From NCBI GenBank assembly GCA_964370375.1, contig CAYJIX010000010.1:1-48508 (forward strand): 48,508 nt of DNA, written 5' to 3'. Origin of the DNA: CAYJIX01 sp964370375 (GTDB lineage Bacteria > Desulfobacterota > Desulfovibrionia > Desulfovibrionales > Desulfovibrionaceae). The position numbers and the translations under genes are program-made. Of the stretch, positions 1 through 7,546 are shown piece after piece (the stretch's first letter is position 1; each line of letters starts with the position of its first letter). A model generated the notes under the pieces. That model searched no databases and was not told where the DNA came from. It saw nothing but the letters and a program-made list of their open reading frames with translations.

Positions 1-1555
1 AGGCTAGAATATGCGTGGCAATACGGTCAAGGAACCAGCGATCGTGGCTGATAACAAGAACGCAACCGGCAAAGTTATCAAGGCCATCCTCAAGGGCGCG
101 CATGGTGTTTACGTCAATGTCGTTGGTGGGTTCGTCAAGCAAGATAACGTTGGCACCGGATTTGAGCATTTGCGCCAAATGCACGCGGTTGCGTTCCCCC
201 CCTGAAAGCACGTCCACTTTTTTCTGCTGGTCTTGCCCCATGAAGTTAAAGCGCGAACAATAGGCACGAGCATTGAGTTCACGGTTGCCAAGCTTTATGG
301 TTTCGCTGCCTTCGCTGATAATATCATAGACGCTTTTGCCTGCAATGAGCGAATCGCGTCCTTGATCCACATGGGCAAAAGACACGGTTTCGCCAATGCG
401 CAAGGATCCGGAATCGGGCTGTTCAAGTGCGGTAAACATTTTAAATAGCGTGGTTTTTCCTGCTCCGTTTGGCCCAATAATCCCCACAATGGCACCTGCC
501 GGAATGATAAAATTAGCGTCATCTATAAGCAAGGTATCGCCCATGGATTTGGACAGGTTTTGTGCTTCAATGACCAGCTTACCAAGGCGCGGCCCCGGCG
601 GAATATAAATTTCTAGATCAAGAGCGCGTTTTTCGCTTTCATGGCTGAGCATGGCCTCATAGGCATTGATACGGGCCTTGCCTTTGGCATGGCGTCCTTT
701 TGGGGACATGCGAATCCACTCAAGCTCACGCTCAAGGGTTTTGCGGCGTTCAGACTCGCTTTTTTCCTCTTGCTGTAAGCGTTTTTCCTTTTGCTCAAGC
801 CAAGAAGAATAATTACCCTTCCACGGGATGCCGCGGCCGCGGTCAAGTTCAAGGATCCAGCCTGCCACGTTATCAAGGAAATATCGATCGTGGGTCACAG
901 CAATGACTGTTCCGGGAAAGCTTTGCAAAAAACGCTCAAGCCACGCCACAGACGCTGCATCAAGGTGGTTTGTAGGTTCGTCAAGCAACAAAATATCTGG
1001 ATTTTGCAACAGCAATCGGCAAAGGGCCACTCGGCGCCGCTCACCACCTGAGATCACTGCAACGCTTGTATCAGAAGGGGGACAACGCAAGGCGTCCATG
1101 GCCATTTCAAGCTTTGAATCAAGGTCCCACGCGCCTTTTGCGTCCATAAGTTCTTGCACTTGGCCTTGGCGTTCAATGAGCGCGTCCATTTCGTCCGCGT
1201 CCATAGGTTCGGCAAAACGCTCGTTGATGGCTTCAAATTCTTTAACAAGGGCCACCACATCGGCAACGCCCTCTTCCACCACTTCGCGAACGGTGCGCGT
1301 TTCGTCCATGAGCGGTTCTTGCTCAAGGTAGCCAATGGTATAGCCTGGTGCCAAGACGGTCTTGCCGTCAAAGGCTTCATCCACACCGGCTAAAATTTTA
1401 AGGAGCGAAGATTTACCCGAGCCGTTCAGGCCAAGCACGCCGATTTTTGCCCCATAAAAGTAGGACAGCGAAATGTCTTTAAGCACTTCGCGTTGCCCGT
1501 GACGCTTGGACACTCTGATCATGGAATAGATGATTTTATCCGGTTCTTGACTCAT
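1..1555 (-). CDS. ettA: Energy-dependent translational throttle protein EttA (ABC-F ATPase), 3' end outside window
   Basis: This is a cytoplasmic ABC-F protein that binds the ribosomal E site and gates entry into elongation according to the ATP/ADP ratio (family knowledge). I translated the reverse strand from ATG 1555, preceded by an AAGGAG ribosome site. Two ABC cassettes are visible. The first has Walker A GLNGSGKSS near residue 40, signature SGGERRRVAL and Walker B LLLDEPTNHLD. The second has GPNGAGKTT, LSGGERNRVHL and LLDEPTNDID. Between signature and Walker A of domain 1 lies the arm insertion with the MDADEMDALIERQGQ stretch typical of EttA, and between the cassettes is the charged linker. 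About 518 codons are in the window; family members have about 555, so roughly the last 40 residues are missing. The gene stands apart from its neighbours. Uup or another ABC-F is less likely because the EttA arm is present. Confidence 0.95.
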   Translation of the reverse strand, partial: MSQEPDKIIYSMIRVSKRHGQREVLKDISLSYFYGAKIGVLGLNGSGKSSLLKILAGVDEAFDGKTVLAPGYTIGYLEQEPLMDETRTVREVVEEGVADVVALVKEFEAINERFAEPMDADEMDALIERQGQVQELMDAKGAWDLDSKLEMAMDALRCPPSDTSVAVISGGERRRVALCRLLLQNPDILLLDEPTNHLDAASVAWLERFLQSFPGTVIAVTHDRYFLDNVAGWILELDRGRGIPWKGNYSSWLEQKEKRLQQEEKSESERRKTLERELEWIRMSPKGRHAKGKARINAYEAMLSHESEKRALDLEIYIPPGPRLGKLVIEAQNLSKSMGDTLLIDDANFIIPAGAIVGIIGPNGAGKTTLFKMFTALEQPDSGSLRIGETVSFAHVDQGRDSLIAGKSVYDIISEGSETIKLGNRELNARAYCSRFNFMGQDQQKKVDVLSGGERNRVHLAQMLKSGANVILLDEPTNDIDVNTMRALEDGLDNFAGCVLVISHDRWFLDRIATHILA

Positions 1556-1968
1556 TTTGGCTCCTTAGTATGAATAGAATGGCAATAAATGTATCGTTAG
1601 CAACCTACTTCGCACACAACATTTTGTTATCATAAAATGTTTTATAAAACTGGCATCTTTTTAGTGTAGGTTTTAGCTTTAACGCAATCATATAACTTGC
1701 AACCTATACCACACACCAAAAAAACTGTCCATGCAGGGTTACCCCATACCCTTAAAGCGCAAATGTGCCCCATGTTAAATCTTGCCCAGAAAGACCTGAT
1801 TAAAGCCCTTTTCATGTATGATAAAATAGTATAGTTTCTTGGTGGTAGATGGTAATATGGATACGAATCTATCTACCATGGACTCTACACCAGCGGCACG
1901 AAGTTTGATTGTGCAACGATTGTGTTTAAGGGCTATGACCTTGCCTTCATTACCGCAGCAGGTGCAAT
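1556..1968. other. Divergent intergenic region ettA/motA with three inverted repeats
   Basis: No gene is seen here. Three small inverted repeats are visible: AACATTTT (1618-1625) with AAAATGTT (1634-1641); nested outside it AACCTAC (1602-1608) with GTAGGTT (1666-1672); and TGGTAGAT (1843-1850) with ATCTACCA (1871-1878), about 90 bases before motA. TAAA at 1801 and TATGATAA at 1817-1824 resemble sigma-28 half-sites, but their spacing is too short, so I do not call a promoter. Confidence 0.5.
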
Positions 1969-2817
1969 ATGCTTGTTATTGTTGGTCTTTCCATTGTTAT
2001 AGGTTCCACGGTGCTTGGCTATGCCATGGCCCAAGGCAACTTTTTAATCCTTATGCAAATTCCCGAATATGTTATCATTGTCGGGGCAACCTTTGGCGCT
2101 TTGGTAGCAGGACAAACACGTTATACCATGAAGCTTGTCCTGAAAAGTTTCAAGCATATCATGGGGGATCCCGGCACAAGCAAGGCAAAATACCTTGACA
2201 CCTTGGCTCTGTTGTACGCGCTTTTTACCAAAATGTACCGCGAAGGCGCCATCAGCATTGAAAGTGACGTGGAAAAACCTGAATCCAGCGCAATTTTTAA
2301 CAGATACCCGCGTGTTTCCAAAAACCTAACCACCGTCAGCTTTATTGCAGACACGCTAAGGGTGTACCTTACGACAGGAGCCCCTGAAGACATTGACAAC
2401 CTTATGGAATCAGACATGAAGGTTTTGCACGAAGAGGATCTTATCCCTGCGCACATCATGAGCCATACGGCAGAATCGCTCCCTGGTATGGGGATTGTGG
2501 CGTGTGTGCTTGGTGTTGTGCTAACCATGCAAAAAATCAATGAACCTCCGGAAGTTTTAGGCCACTATATTGCTGCAGCCCTTGTGGGAACCTTTGTGGG
2601 GATTTTGCTGTGTTACGGCATTGTGGGGCCACTTGCAAGCAAACTTGAAGCCTCTGCCGAAGAAGATCATTTTTATTATAATTCCATTAAAGAAGCTGTA
2701 TCGGCTGCCATTCGCGGCTCAACCCCCATCATTGCTGTGGAATACGGACGCAGGGCTATTCCCAAGGAATTTCGACCCAGCTTTGCCGAAATGGAAGAAG
2801 CTTTGAAAAAAGCCTAA
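1969..2817 (+). CDS. motA: Flagellar motor stator protein MotA
   Basis: MotA forms, with MotB, the proton-conducting stator that drives flagellar rotation in the inner membrane. The 282-residue product has the length of enterobacterial MotA. It shows two N-terminal membrane segments (about 1-20 and 33-52), a large cytoplasmic loop, and two more segments (about 165-190 and 200-225). The block GDSLPAFGIVA of E. coli MotA appears here as ESLPGMGIVA, and the ending AVEYGRR...RPSFAEMEE matches the MotA C-terminus. The only in-frame start after the TGA at 1936 is ATG 1969, with a weak upstream AGCAGGTG. motB follows 108 bases later in the same direction, so the two are probably co-transcribed. Confidence 0.95.
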   Translation: MLVIVGLSIVIGSTVLGYAMAQGNFLILMQIPEYVIIVGATFGALVAGQTRYTMKLVLKSFKHIMGDPGTSKAKYLDTLALLYALFTKMYREGAISIESDVEKPESSAIFNRYPRVSKNLTTVSFIADTLRVYLTTGAPEDIDNLMESDMKVLHEEDLIPAHIMSHTAESLPGMGIVACVLGVVLTMQKINEPPEVLGHYIAAALVGTFVGILLCYGIVGPLASKLEASAEEDHFYYNSIKEAVSAAIRGSTPIIAVEYGRRAIPKEFRPSFAEMEEALKKA

Positions 2818-2925
2818 CAGACGAGTTCCAAGCTGCCAAAACCTGGCGCAAAGATATTTATATTTTAAAAAGATAGCAGTGCAAGCAAGTACAGCTGCAC
2901 AGCACATACACATGAAGGAGTGATT

Positions 2926-3639
2926 ATGGGCGGTTCATGGAAAGTGGCCTATGCGGACTTTGTCACCGCCATGATGGCCTTTTTTCTGCTGATGTGGGTT
3001 TTGAACATGGTTCCGCCAGAAACAAAGGCCGGCCTTGCCGATTATTTTTCCGGCGAAGGCACCTTTGAAACCAGTACGGCATCGCCTGTATCCAACAACC
3101 CTTTTGTGCAACAGCTTGATAAAATTGACACTCGCAATTTTACCATTGCAGAGATTGAACGCTCACACTACGCCATTGCTCGTAAACTTAAAGACATGCT
3201 TTTGGCAGACGGCGTTGCTCAAAGCTCGTCAGGTATCAGTGCAGACGATGTGGGCGTGCTTTTACGCGTCAATTCTGACACGGGCTTTGAAAAAGGGTCA
3301 GCGGTTCTTAGCGAAACAGGGCTTAAAATCATGGAAGATGTGCTTAGTATCTTAAACGATTATAATCTGTTCCTTGTGGCGCGCGGACATGCCGATGACC
3401 TTGAAGTGGACAGTGAAAGCCCCTACCCCTCCGCCTGGGAGCTGTCAGGAGCACGGGCAGCAGCAGTTGCCAGATACCTTGTGGAGAACGGTGTAAAACC
3501 TTCGTCAATCCGCGCTGTTGGTTATGCAGACACAAGGCCGCTTGAACCTGGCGTGCATCCTGAAGCCTTGGCCAAAAACCGCCGCGTGGAATTTTATTTC
3601 CACAGACCTGAGGTTATGTCGTACGGTGTTGTCTACTAA
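2926..3639 (+). CDS. motB: Flagellar motor stator protein MotB with short N-terminus
   Basis: MotB anchors the stator to peptidoglycan and carries the proton-binding aspartate. The 237-residue protein begins almost at the conserved motif SWKVAYADFVTAMMAFF, whose Asp matches the essential E. coli Asp32. One transmembrane helix follows, then a plug region, then an OmpA-like peptidoglycan-binding domain (about 115-230) with RGHADD, LSGARAAAVARYL and NRRVEFYF. ATG 2926 is chosen because GAAGGAG lies five bases upstream; GTG 2920 would overlap that site. Most MotB proteins have 15-25 basic residues before the SWK motif. Here the upstream frame has no start and meets a stop at 2866, so the cytoplasmic tail is nearly absent. 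Confidence 0.93.
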   Translation: MGGSWKVAYADFVTAMMAFFLLMWVLNMVPPETKAGLADYFSGEGTFETSTASPVSNNPFVQQLDKIDTRNFTIAEIERSHYAIARKLKDMLLADGVAQSSSGISADDVGVLLRVNSDTGFEKGSAVLSETGLKIMEDVLSILNDYNLFLVARGHADDLEVDSESPYPSAWELSGARAAAVARYLVENGVKPSSIRAVGYADTRPLEPGVHPEALAKNRRVEFYFHRPEVMSYGVVY

Positions 3640-3640
3640 C

Positions 3641-3767
3641 GCAGGGGCTTAAAAGGGGCCGTATGCGGCGTCAGAAGGTTTTTTGTAGAACGGCATAGGA
3701 GGCTTTGGTCCATGCCGCCCTACAAAAAATCTTCTTCCTTGCCTCCGACCCCTTTTGAGCCCCCTGC
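3641..3767 (-). repeat. MITE-like inverted repeat element, copy A
   Basis: The segment begins with GCAGGGGCTTAAAAGGGG and ends with the inverse of nearly the same sequence (ending GAGCCCCCTGC). Inside the left end is GTATGCGGCGTC and inside the right end is TTGCCTCCG. The same asymmetric inner motifs occur in the copies at 5433-5940 and 21680-21808, so this is a dispersed family. The middle part is different from the other copies, but it can also fold (GTAGAACGGCAT / ATGCCGCCCTAC). Confidence 0.75.
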
Positions 3768-4139
3768 CCCTTGCATAAAATGAAGGTTGGGGGAACGTGA
3801 AAAACCACTCTAAATGTTTTAAGTAGCGCGAAGCGCGACCACTAGAACAAGAGCGCAAGCGACAGCGCAGTGCATGAAAAAAGACATGGTTGTCAGCCTG
3901 ACACTTTTTGCCTTGTCATGAGAGCATGGGGTAAACCATAGCAGACACATACAGCTTTTTTCATGCCATTTTACGCCCTTGCGCACTTTTTCTTGCTAGG
4001 GTATTGTGCGTGAGGTGCAAGGTTGCCACACAAAAGGCACATGTTGCCAAGCGCTTGATTGTATTTTTACAAAACAGTATCGAGCAATGCCTAACTGCCA
4101 GATAACAAAAGACATGCATTGCGCAACAAGGACAACACC
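3768..4139. other. Intergenic region without recognised gene
   Basis: No open frame with family resemblance and no clear terminator or promoter is seen in this stretch between the repeat element and the CoA ligase. Confidence 0.5.
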
Positions 4140-5432
4140 ATGGAATTTTTTGATAAAGCTGAAACGTGGGATAGAGCAACACTTGAAGACGTTCAGCTGG
4201 TACGCTTAAAAGCCACCCTTGAGCAGGGCCGCAAGTCACCATTTCTTGCCAAGCGTTTGGCAGAGGCAGGAGTGTGCGCAGAAAATGTCACATCTCTTGA
4301 TGATATCCGTCGCATCCCTTTTACTACCAAGGATGATTTGCGCTCCCAATATCCCTATGGTTTGGCGTGCGTGCCCGAATCTTCCTTTGTGCGCATGCAT
4401 TGTTCAAGCGGTACCACGGGCACGCCTGTGGCCATTTGTCATACGCAAAAAGACTTGAATACTTGGAGCGACCTTATGGCGCGCAGTCTGCACATGGCAG
4501 GCGTTCGTTCAAAGGATGTGTTTCAAAACATGTCAGGTTATGGACTTTTTACCGGCGGCCTTGGTATTCATTACGGAGCCGAACGGCTTGGCTGCATGAC
4601 TATTCCTGCCGGAGCCGGCAACACCAAGCGTCAAATAAAACTTATTCGCGATTTTGGCACCTCTGCCGTGCATATTTTGCCGTCCTATGCTTTAGTTTTG
4701 GCAAACACATTACAAGAAATGGGCGAAGATCCCGAAAGCCTGCCCTTGCGCATTGCTGTTGTGGGTGCAGAACCATATACTGATGAAGTAAGACGCCGTA
4801 TTGAAACACTTTTTGCAATGAAAGTGTTCAATTCCTATGGCCTTACCGAAATGAACGGCCCGGGCGTTGCCATGGAATGTCAGGAACAATACGGCATGCA
4901 CATATGGGAAGATGCCTATTTTGTAGAAATTGTTGACCCTGAAACGGGCAAACATGTAGCCGATGGTGAGGTTGGCGAACTTATCATCTCCACCTTATGC
5001 CGCGAGGGCATGCCTGTTTTGCGCTACCGCACGCGCGATCTTACCCGTTTTATTCCTGGGGTTTGCCCTTGCGGGCGAAATCACCGCCGCCTTGATCGGA
5101 TGCTGGGTCGCTGTGACGATATGATCATCTTAAAAGGTGTAAATATTTATCCAATGCAGATAGAGCGCGTCCTTATGGGCTTTCCGGAAGTTGCGCAAAA
5201 CTACCTTATTGTGCTTGAGCGTGAAGGCGTTAAAGAAGACATGTCTGTACAAGTTGAAGTACGCAAAGAATATTTTGTGGATGACATGCGAGTATTACGC
5301 GATTTGCAAGAGCGCATAGCCAGAACTTTGCGCGACGAAATATTGGTCACACCAAAAATCGAGCTGGTGCAGCACAATTCGCTTCCCCAAGAAGAAGGCA
5401 AGGCCAAACGCGTGAAAGATTTACGAGGATAG
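4140..5432 (+). CDS. Phenylacetate-CoA ligase family protein
   Basis: This is a cytoplasmic AMP-forming ligase that activates phenylacetate or a related aryl acid with ATP and CoA. The 430-residue length equals that of PaaK. Visible motifs are the P-loop SSGTTGTPVAI near residue 90, the adenylate-binding YGLTEMNGPGVAME near 230, the hinge region with YRTRDLTRF and CPCGR, and GRCDDMIILKGVNIYP introducing the mobile C-terminal domain with its late catalytic Lys. ATG 4140 is preceded by AAGGA at 4128-4132 with good spacing; an upstream TTG at 4119 is less likely. In anaerobes these enzymes often sit with indolepyruvate oxidoreductase and act in amino-acid breakdown; here no such partner is adjacent, so the exact acid is open. 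Confidence 0.9.
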   Translation: MEFFDKAETWDRATLEDVQLVRLKATLEQGRKSPFLAKRLAEAGVCAENVTSLDDIRRIPFTTKDDLRSQYPYGLACVPESSFVRMHCSSGTTGTPVAICHTQKDLNTWSDLMARSLHMAGVRSKDVFQNMSGYGLFTGGLGIHYGAERLGCMTIPAGAGNTKRQIKLIRDFGTSAVHILPSYALVLANTLQEMGEDPESLPLRIAVVGAEPYTDEVRRRIETLFAMKVFNSYGLTEMNGPGVAMECQEQYGMHIWEDAYFVEIVDPETGKHVADGEVGELIISTLCREGMPVLRYRTRDLTRFIPGVCPCGRNHRRLDRMLGRCDDMIILKGVNIYPMQIERVLMGFPEVAQNYLIVLEREGVKEDMSVQVEVRKEYFVDDMRVLRDLQERIARTLRDEILVTPKIELVQHNSLPQEEGKAKRVKDLRG

Positions 5433-5940
5433 GTGGCTGAAAAAGGGCACTATGCAAGAAAGTGGCTACCATCAGCCTTTATAACCATGAAGCCTTGCAG
5501 CCAAAGTAGGTGTAGGGTTCCCCCTATTCTTCCATGACAAACAAAAACACGCCAACTGACGCCGCATACGCCCCCTTTTCAGCCAAAAGGCAGGGGACTC
5601 AAAAGGGGGCGGAGGCAAGAAAGCAGACAATTTGGGGAGGGGAGTGGGGTTCNNNNNNNNNNNNNNNNNNNNNNNNNNNNNNNNNNNNNNNNNNNNNNNN
5701 NNNNNNNNNNNNNNNNNNNNNNNNNNNNNNNNNNNNNNNNNNNNNNNNNNNNCCCCATGACCCGACAAAAATTGTTTGCTGACGCCGCATACGCCCCCTT
5801 TTCAGCCAAAAGGCAGGGGGCTCAAAAGGGGGCGGAGGCAAGAAAGCAGACAATTTGGGGAGGGGAGTGGGGTTCTTCCCCCCATGACCCGACAAAAATT
5901 GTTTGCTGACGCCGCATACGCCCCCTTTTCAGCCCCCTGC
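5433..5940 (+). repeat. Tandem array of MITE-like elements (127-base period)
   Basis: GACGCCGCATACGCCCCCTT occurs starting at 5558, 5781 and 5908. The last two are 127 bases apart and the sequence between them is repeated almost exactly. The last copy (5813-5940) has both ends intact as an inverted repeat of about 22 bases with one mismatch (starts GCAGGGGGCTCAAAAGGGGG, ends CAGCCCCCTGC). Earlier copies are joined through a shortened end (CAGCCAAAAGGCAGGGG). A diverged first copy starts just after the CoA ligase stop. The centre folds around CAATTTGGGGAGGGG...AAAAATTG. A 100-N gap sits inside the array. Confidence 0.85.
5653..5752. other. Assembly gap (100 N) inside the repeat array
   Basis: Exactly 100 N, the usual placeholder for unknown length. 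The flanks (GGGGTTC before, CCCCATGACCC after) match the second copy, where they are joined by four bases. The true gap is therefore probably 4 bases plus a whole number of 127-base units. Confidence 0.95.
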
Positions 5941-5952
5941 AAAGGATACTGT

Positions 5953-6537
5953 ATGGAACTGATACTAGCCAGCCTCTTTCTTGGCTTACTTTGTGTTGTG
6001 CTATTGCTCAACCTTTTTTCGTTGCCTGCCAATTGGGTCATGTTGATTTTGGTGTTTGCTTGGCGGTTTTTGCATCCAGCGGGCGATACCTTAACGATAA
6101 GCTTTTTCTTTGGCCTTGTGGGGCTTGCTTTAGTTGGGGAGCTGGTGGAATTTATTGCGCAGGGCTGGGGGTCAAAACGTTATGGTTCCACAACCGGCGG
6201 CATGTGGGGCGGACTTCTTGGGGCGTTTGTCGGCGCGTTTTTGGGCCTAACCTTTTTGTTTGGCTTTGGCGCGTTGATTGGAGCCCTTGCAGGCGCATGG
6301 CTTGGCTGCTATCTGGTAGAATTTTCACGAGGGCGCGACTCTGTTGAAGCAGCACGGGCTGCCAAGGGCGCGCTTGTGGGCCGTTTTTTGGGCATTGTGG
6401 TTAAATGTTCCATTGGCGTTATCATGCTTGGCATGGTGTATGATGCCATTTGGCCCGGGGTTTTGCCGTCCTTGCAGCTGCCTTTGCCACAACCTGTGCC
6501 ACAACCTGTGCCAACGCCACCTTCTGTGACGCTGTGA
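5953..6537 (+). CDS. DUF456 family membrane protein
   Basis: The 194-residue product is an integral membrane protein with no known biochemical role. It shows about five hydrophobic segments, and its middle has glycine-rich stretches (GGMWGGLLGAFVGAFLGL, LIGALAGAWLGCYL) that are the hallmark of DUF456 proteins. The C-terminus is a short proline-rich tail with a PLPQPVPQPVP repeat. ATG 5953 follows AAAGGA at 5941-5946. The frame stays open upstream into the repeat array, but that part is repeat-derived. The last repeat ends 12 bases before the start, so the repeat supplies most of the leader. A strong terminator follows at 6587. Confidence 0.85.
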   Translation: MELILASLFLGLLCVVLLLNLFSLPANWVMLILVFAWRFLHPAGDTLTISFFFGLVGLALVGELVEFIAQGWGSKRYGSTTGGMWGGLLGAFVGAFLGLTFLFGFGALIGALAGAWLGCYLVEFSRGRDSVEAARAAKGALVGRFLGIVVKCSIGVIMLGMVYDAIWPGVLPSLQLPLPQPVPQPVPTPPSVTL

Positions 6538-6586
6538 TATAAAGGATGATACGTCGCCTGGCTTTCGCCAACTGCTGATATTACGC

Positions 6587-6626
6587 AATTAGGGAGCAGC
6601 AATGACCTGCTGCTCCCTAATTTTTT
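6587..6626 (+). terminator. Rho-independent terminator after the DUF456 gene
   Basis: A perfect 15-base stem (AATTAGGGAGCAGCA, 6587-6601; complement 6608-6622) with a six-base loop is followed by a T run. It lies between two convergent genes and best fits the + strand. Confidence 0.92.
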
Positions 6627-6641
6627 ATGCGTTGCATTATT

Positions 6642-7517
6642 TTATGAGCGTTGCGCCTGTGCATACATTGAAGGCAATTTGGGAATTTTGGGCAAAGATA
6701 AGGATTGGCCCGATGGTTTTTCTGCCTTTTTAGGCGTTTCATTTATGCTAGGTGTGGGAACAACGGCAGATTTTGGCGCAGCTTGGGCCTCAGAATTTGC
6801 AGGTTGGGCTGCTTGAATTGGCTTTGCAGGTGCCTGCACGGCGGCAGGCGCAATACTCTCTTGACTGCTTTGCAAGGGTGCCGTTTGAACATTTTGGTTA
6901 GCATACACCTCTTGCGGTGCTATTGCTTGCGACATGCTGACTATTTTGGGCGGATCTTGTTTTGCATGCTGCGCCATGAGCGTGCTAACGTTGTTTTCGG
7001 AAGCAAAGGCTGCATTTTTATACGCCGATTTGCCCATATTACGGTGCGCGCCCATGGGTGTTATTGCCCCTCCAAGGGGTGCGCCGCGCTGGGCGCTGTT
7101 GCTGACGGGTTTATGTTTGGCCACAATGCTTTCGCCAGCAGTTTTCGCTTCCGGCGTGTGTACAATTTGGGCATACGCGTTGCGCAATCCGCTCAGCACA
7201 TTAATAACGGTATCAAGGGCTTCAATATCCATGCGCATATTGGCTTCAAGGAGCTTGCTTGAGCAAAAAAGGTAGAGCTGAGCAAGATTTTTTGCAAGCT
7301 CGCCCCCTGCATTCACATTGAGCGAAGCTGTAAGTTCACTAATGACATCTAGGGCTTTGGATATAAGCATACCTTTGGCTGCATAATCTTTTTCCTGCAT
7401 TTTTTCTTTGGCCTGCGCCAAAAACTTGAGGCCCCCGTCATAGAGCAAGAGCAAAAGCTCACCTTGCCCCACGGTGCTAACTTGAGTTTGGAAATAGATT
7501 TGACTTGCCTTCATCAT
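6642..7517 (-). CDS. fliS: Flagellar export chaperone FliS with long C-terminal extension
   Basis: FliS binds flagellin in the cytoplasm and keeps it from polymerising before export. The first ~125 of 291 residues match FliS: YFQTQVSTVGQGELLLLLYDG at the N-terminus, the helix with YAAKGMLISKALDVISEL, and LYLFCSSKLLEAN...DTVINVLSGLR. FliS proteins normally end near 125-150 residues. Here about 165 extra residues follow, rich in Ala, Pro, Gln and Lys (for example APAAVQAPAKPIQAAQPA), looking disordered. The start at 7517 has AAGGAT upstream; the second Met (7514) is an alternative. It lies 29 bases after fliD in the same direction and is probably read from the sigma-28 promoter at 9468-9494. 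Confidence 0.88.
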   Translation of the reverse strand: MMKASQIYFQTQVSTVGQGELLLLLYDGGLKFLAQAKEKMQEKDYAAKGMLISKALDVISELTASLNVNAGGELAKNLAQLYLFCSSKLLEANMRMDIEALDTVINVLSGLRNAYAQIVHTPEAKTAGESIVAKHKPVSNSAQRGAPLGGAITPMGAHRNMGKSAYKNAAFASENNVSTLMAQHAKQDPPKIVSMSQAIAPQEVYANQNVQTAPLQSSQESIAPAAVQAPAKPIQAAQPANSEAQAAPKSAVVPTPSINETPKKAEKPSGQSLSLPKIPKLPSMYAQAQRS

Positions 7518-7546
7518 GGCATTAGATCCTTTATTAACTTACTTCT

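Noticed and set aside
1801..1824. Sigma-28-like motif before motA
   Set aside because: TAAA and TATGATAA are only 12 bases apart instead of 15 and the -10 lacks the GCC.
1839..2198. Open frame of 119 codons overlapping motA
   Set aside because: It is in another frame over motA and has no family resemblance; motA fits the known length and motifs.
5433..5940. CRISPR array
   Set aside because: Repeats are about 127 bases, directly joined and internally palindromic, without unique spacers of regular length.
5776..5952. N-terminal extension of the DUF456 gene into the repeat
   Set aside because: The extension is translated repeat sequence; a good ribosome site precedes ATG 5953.
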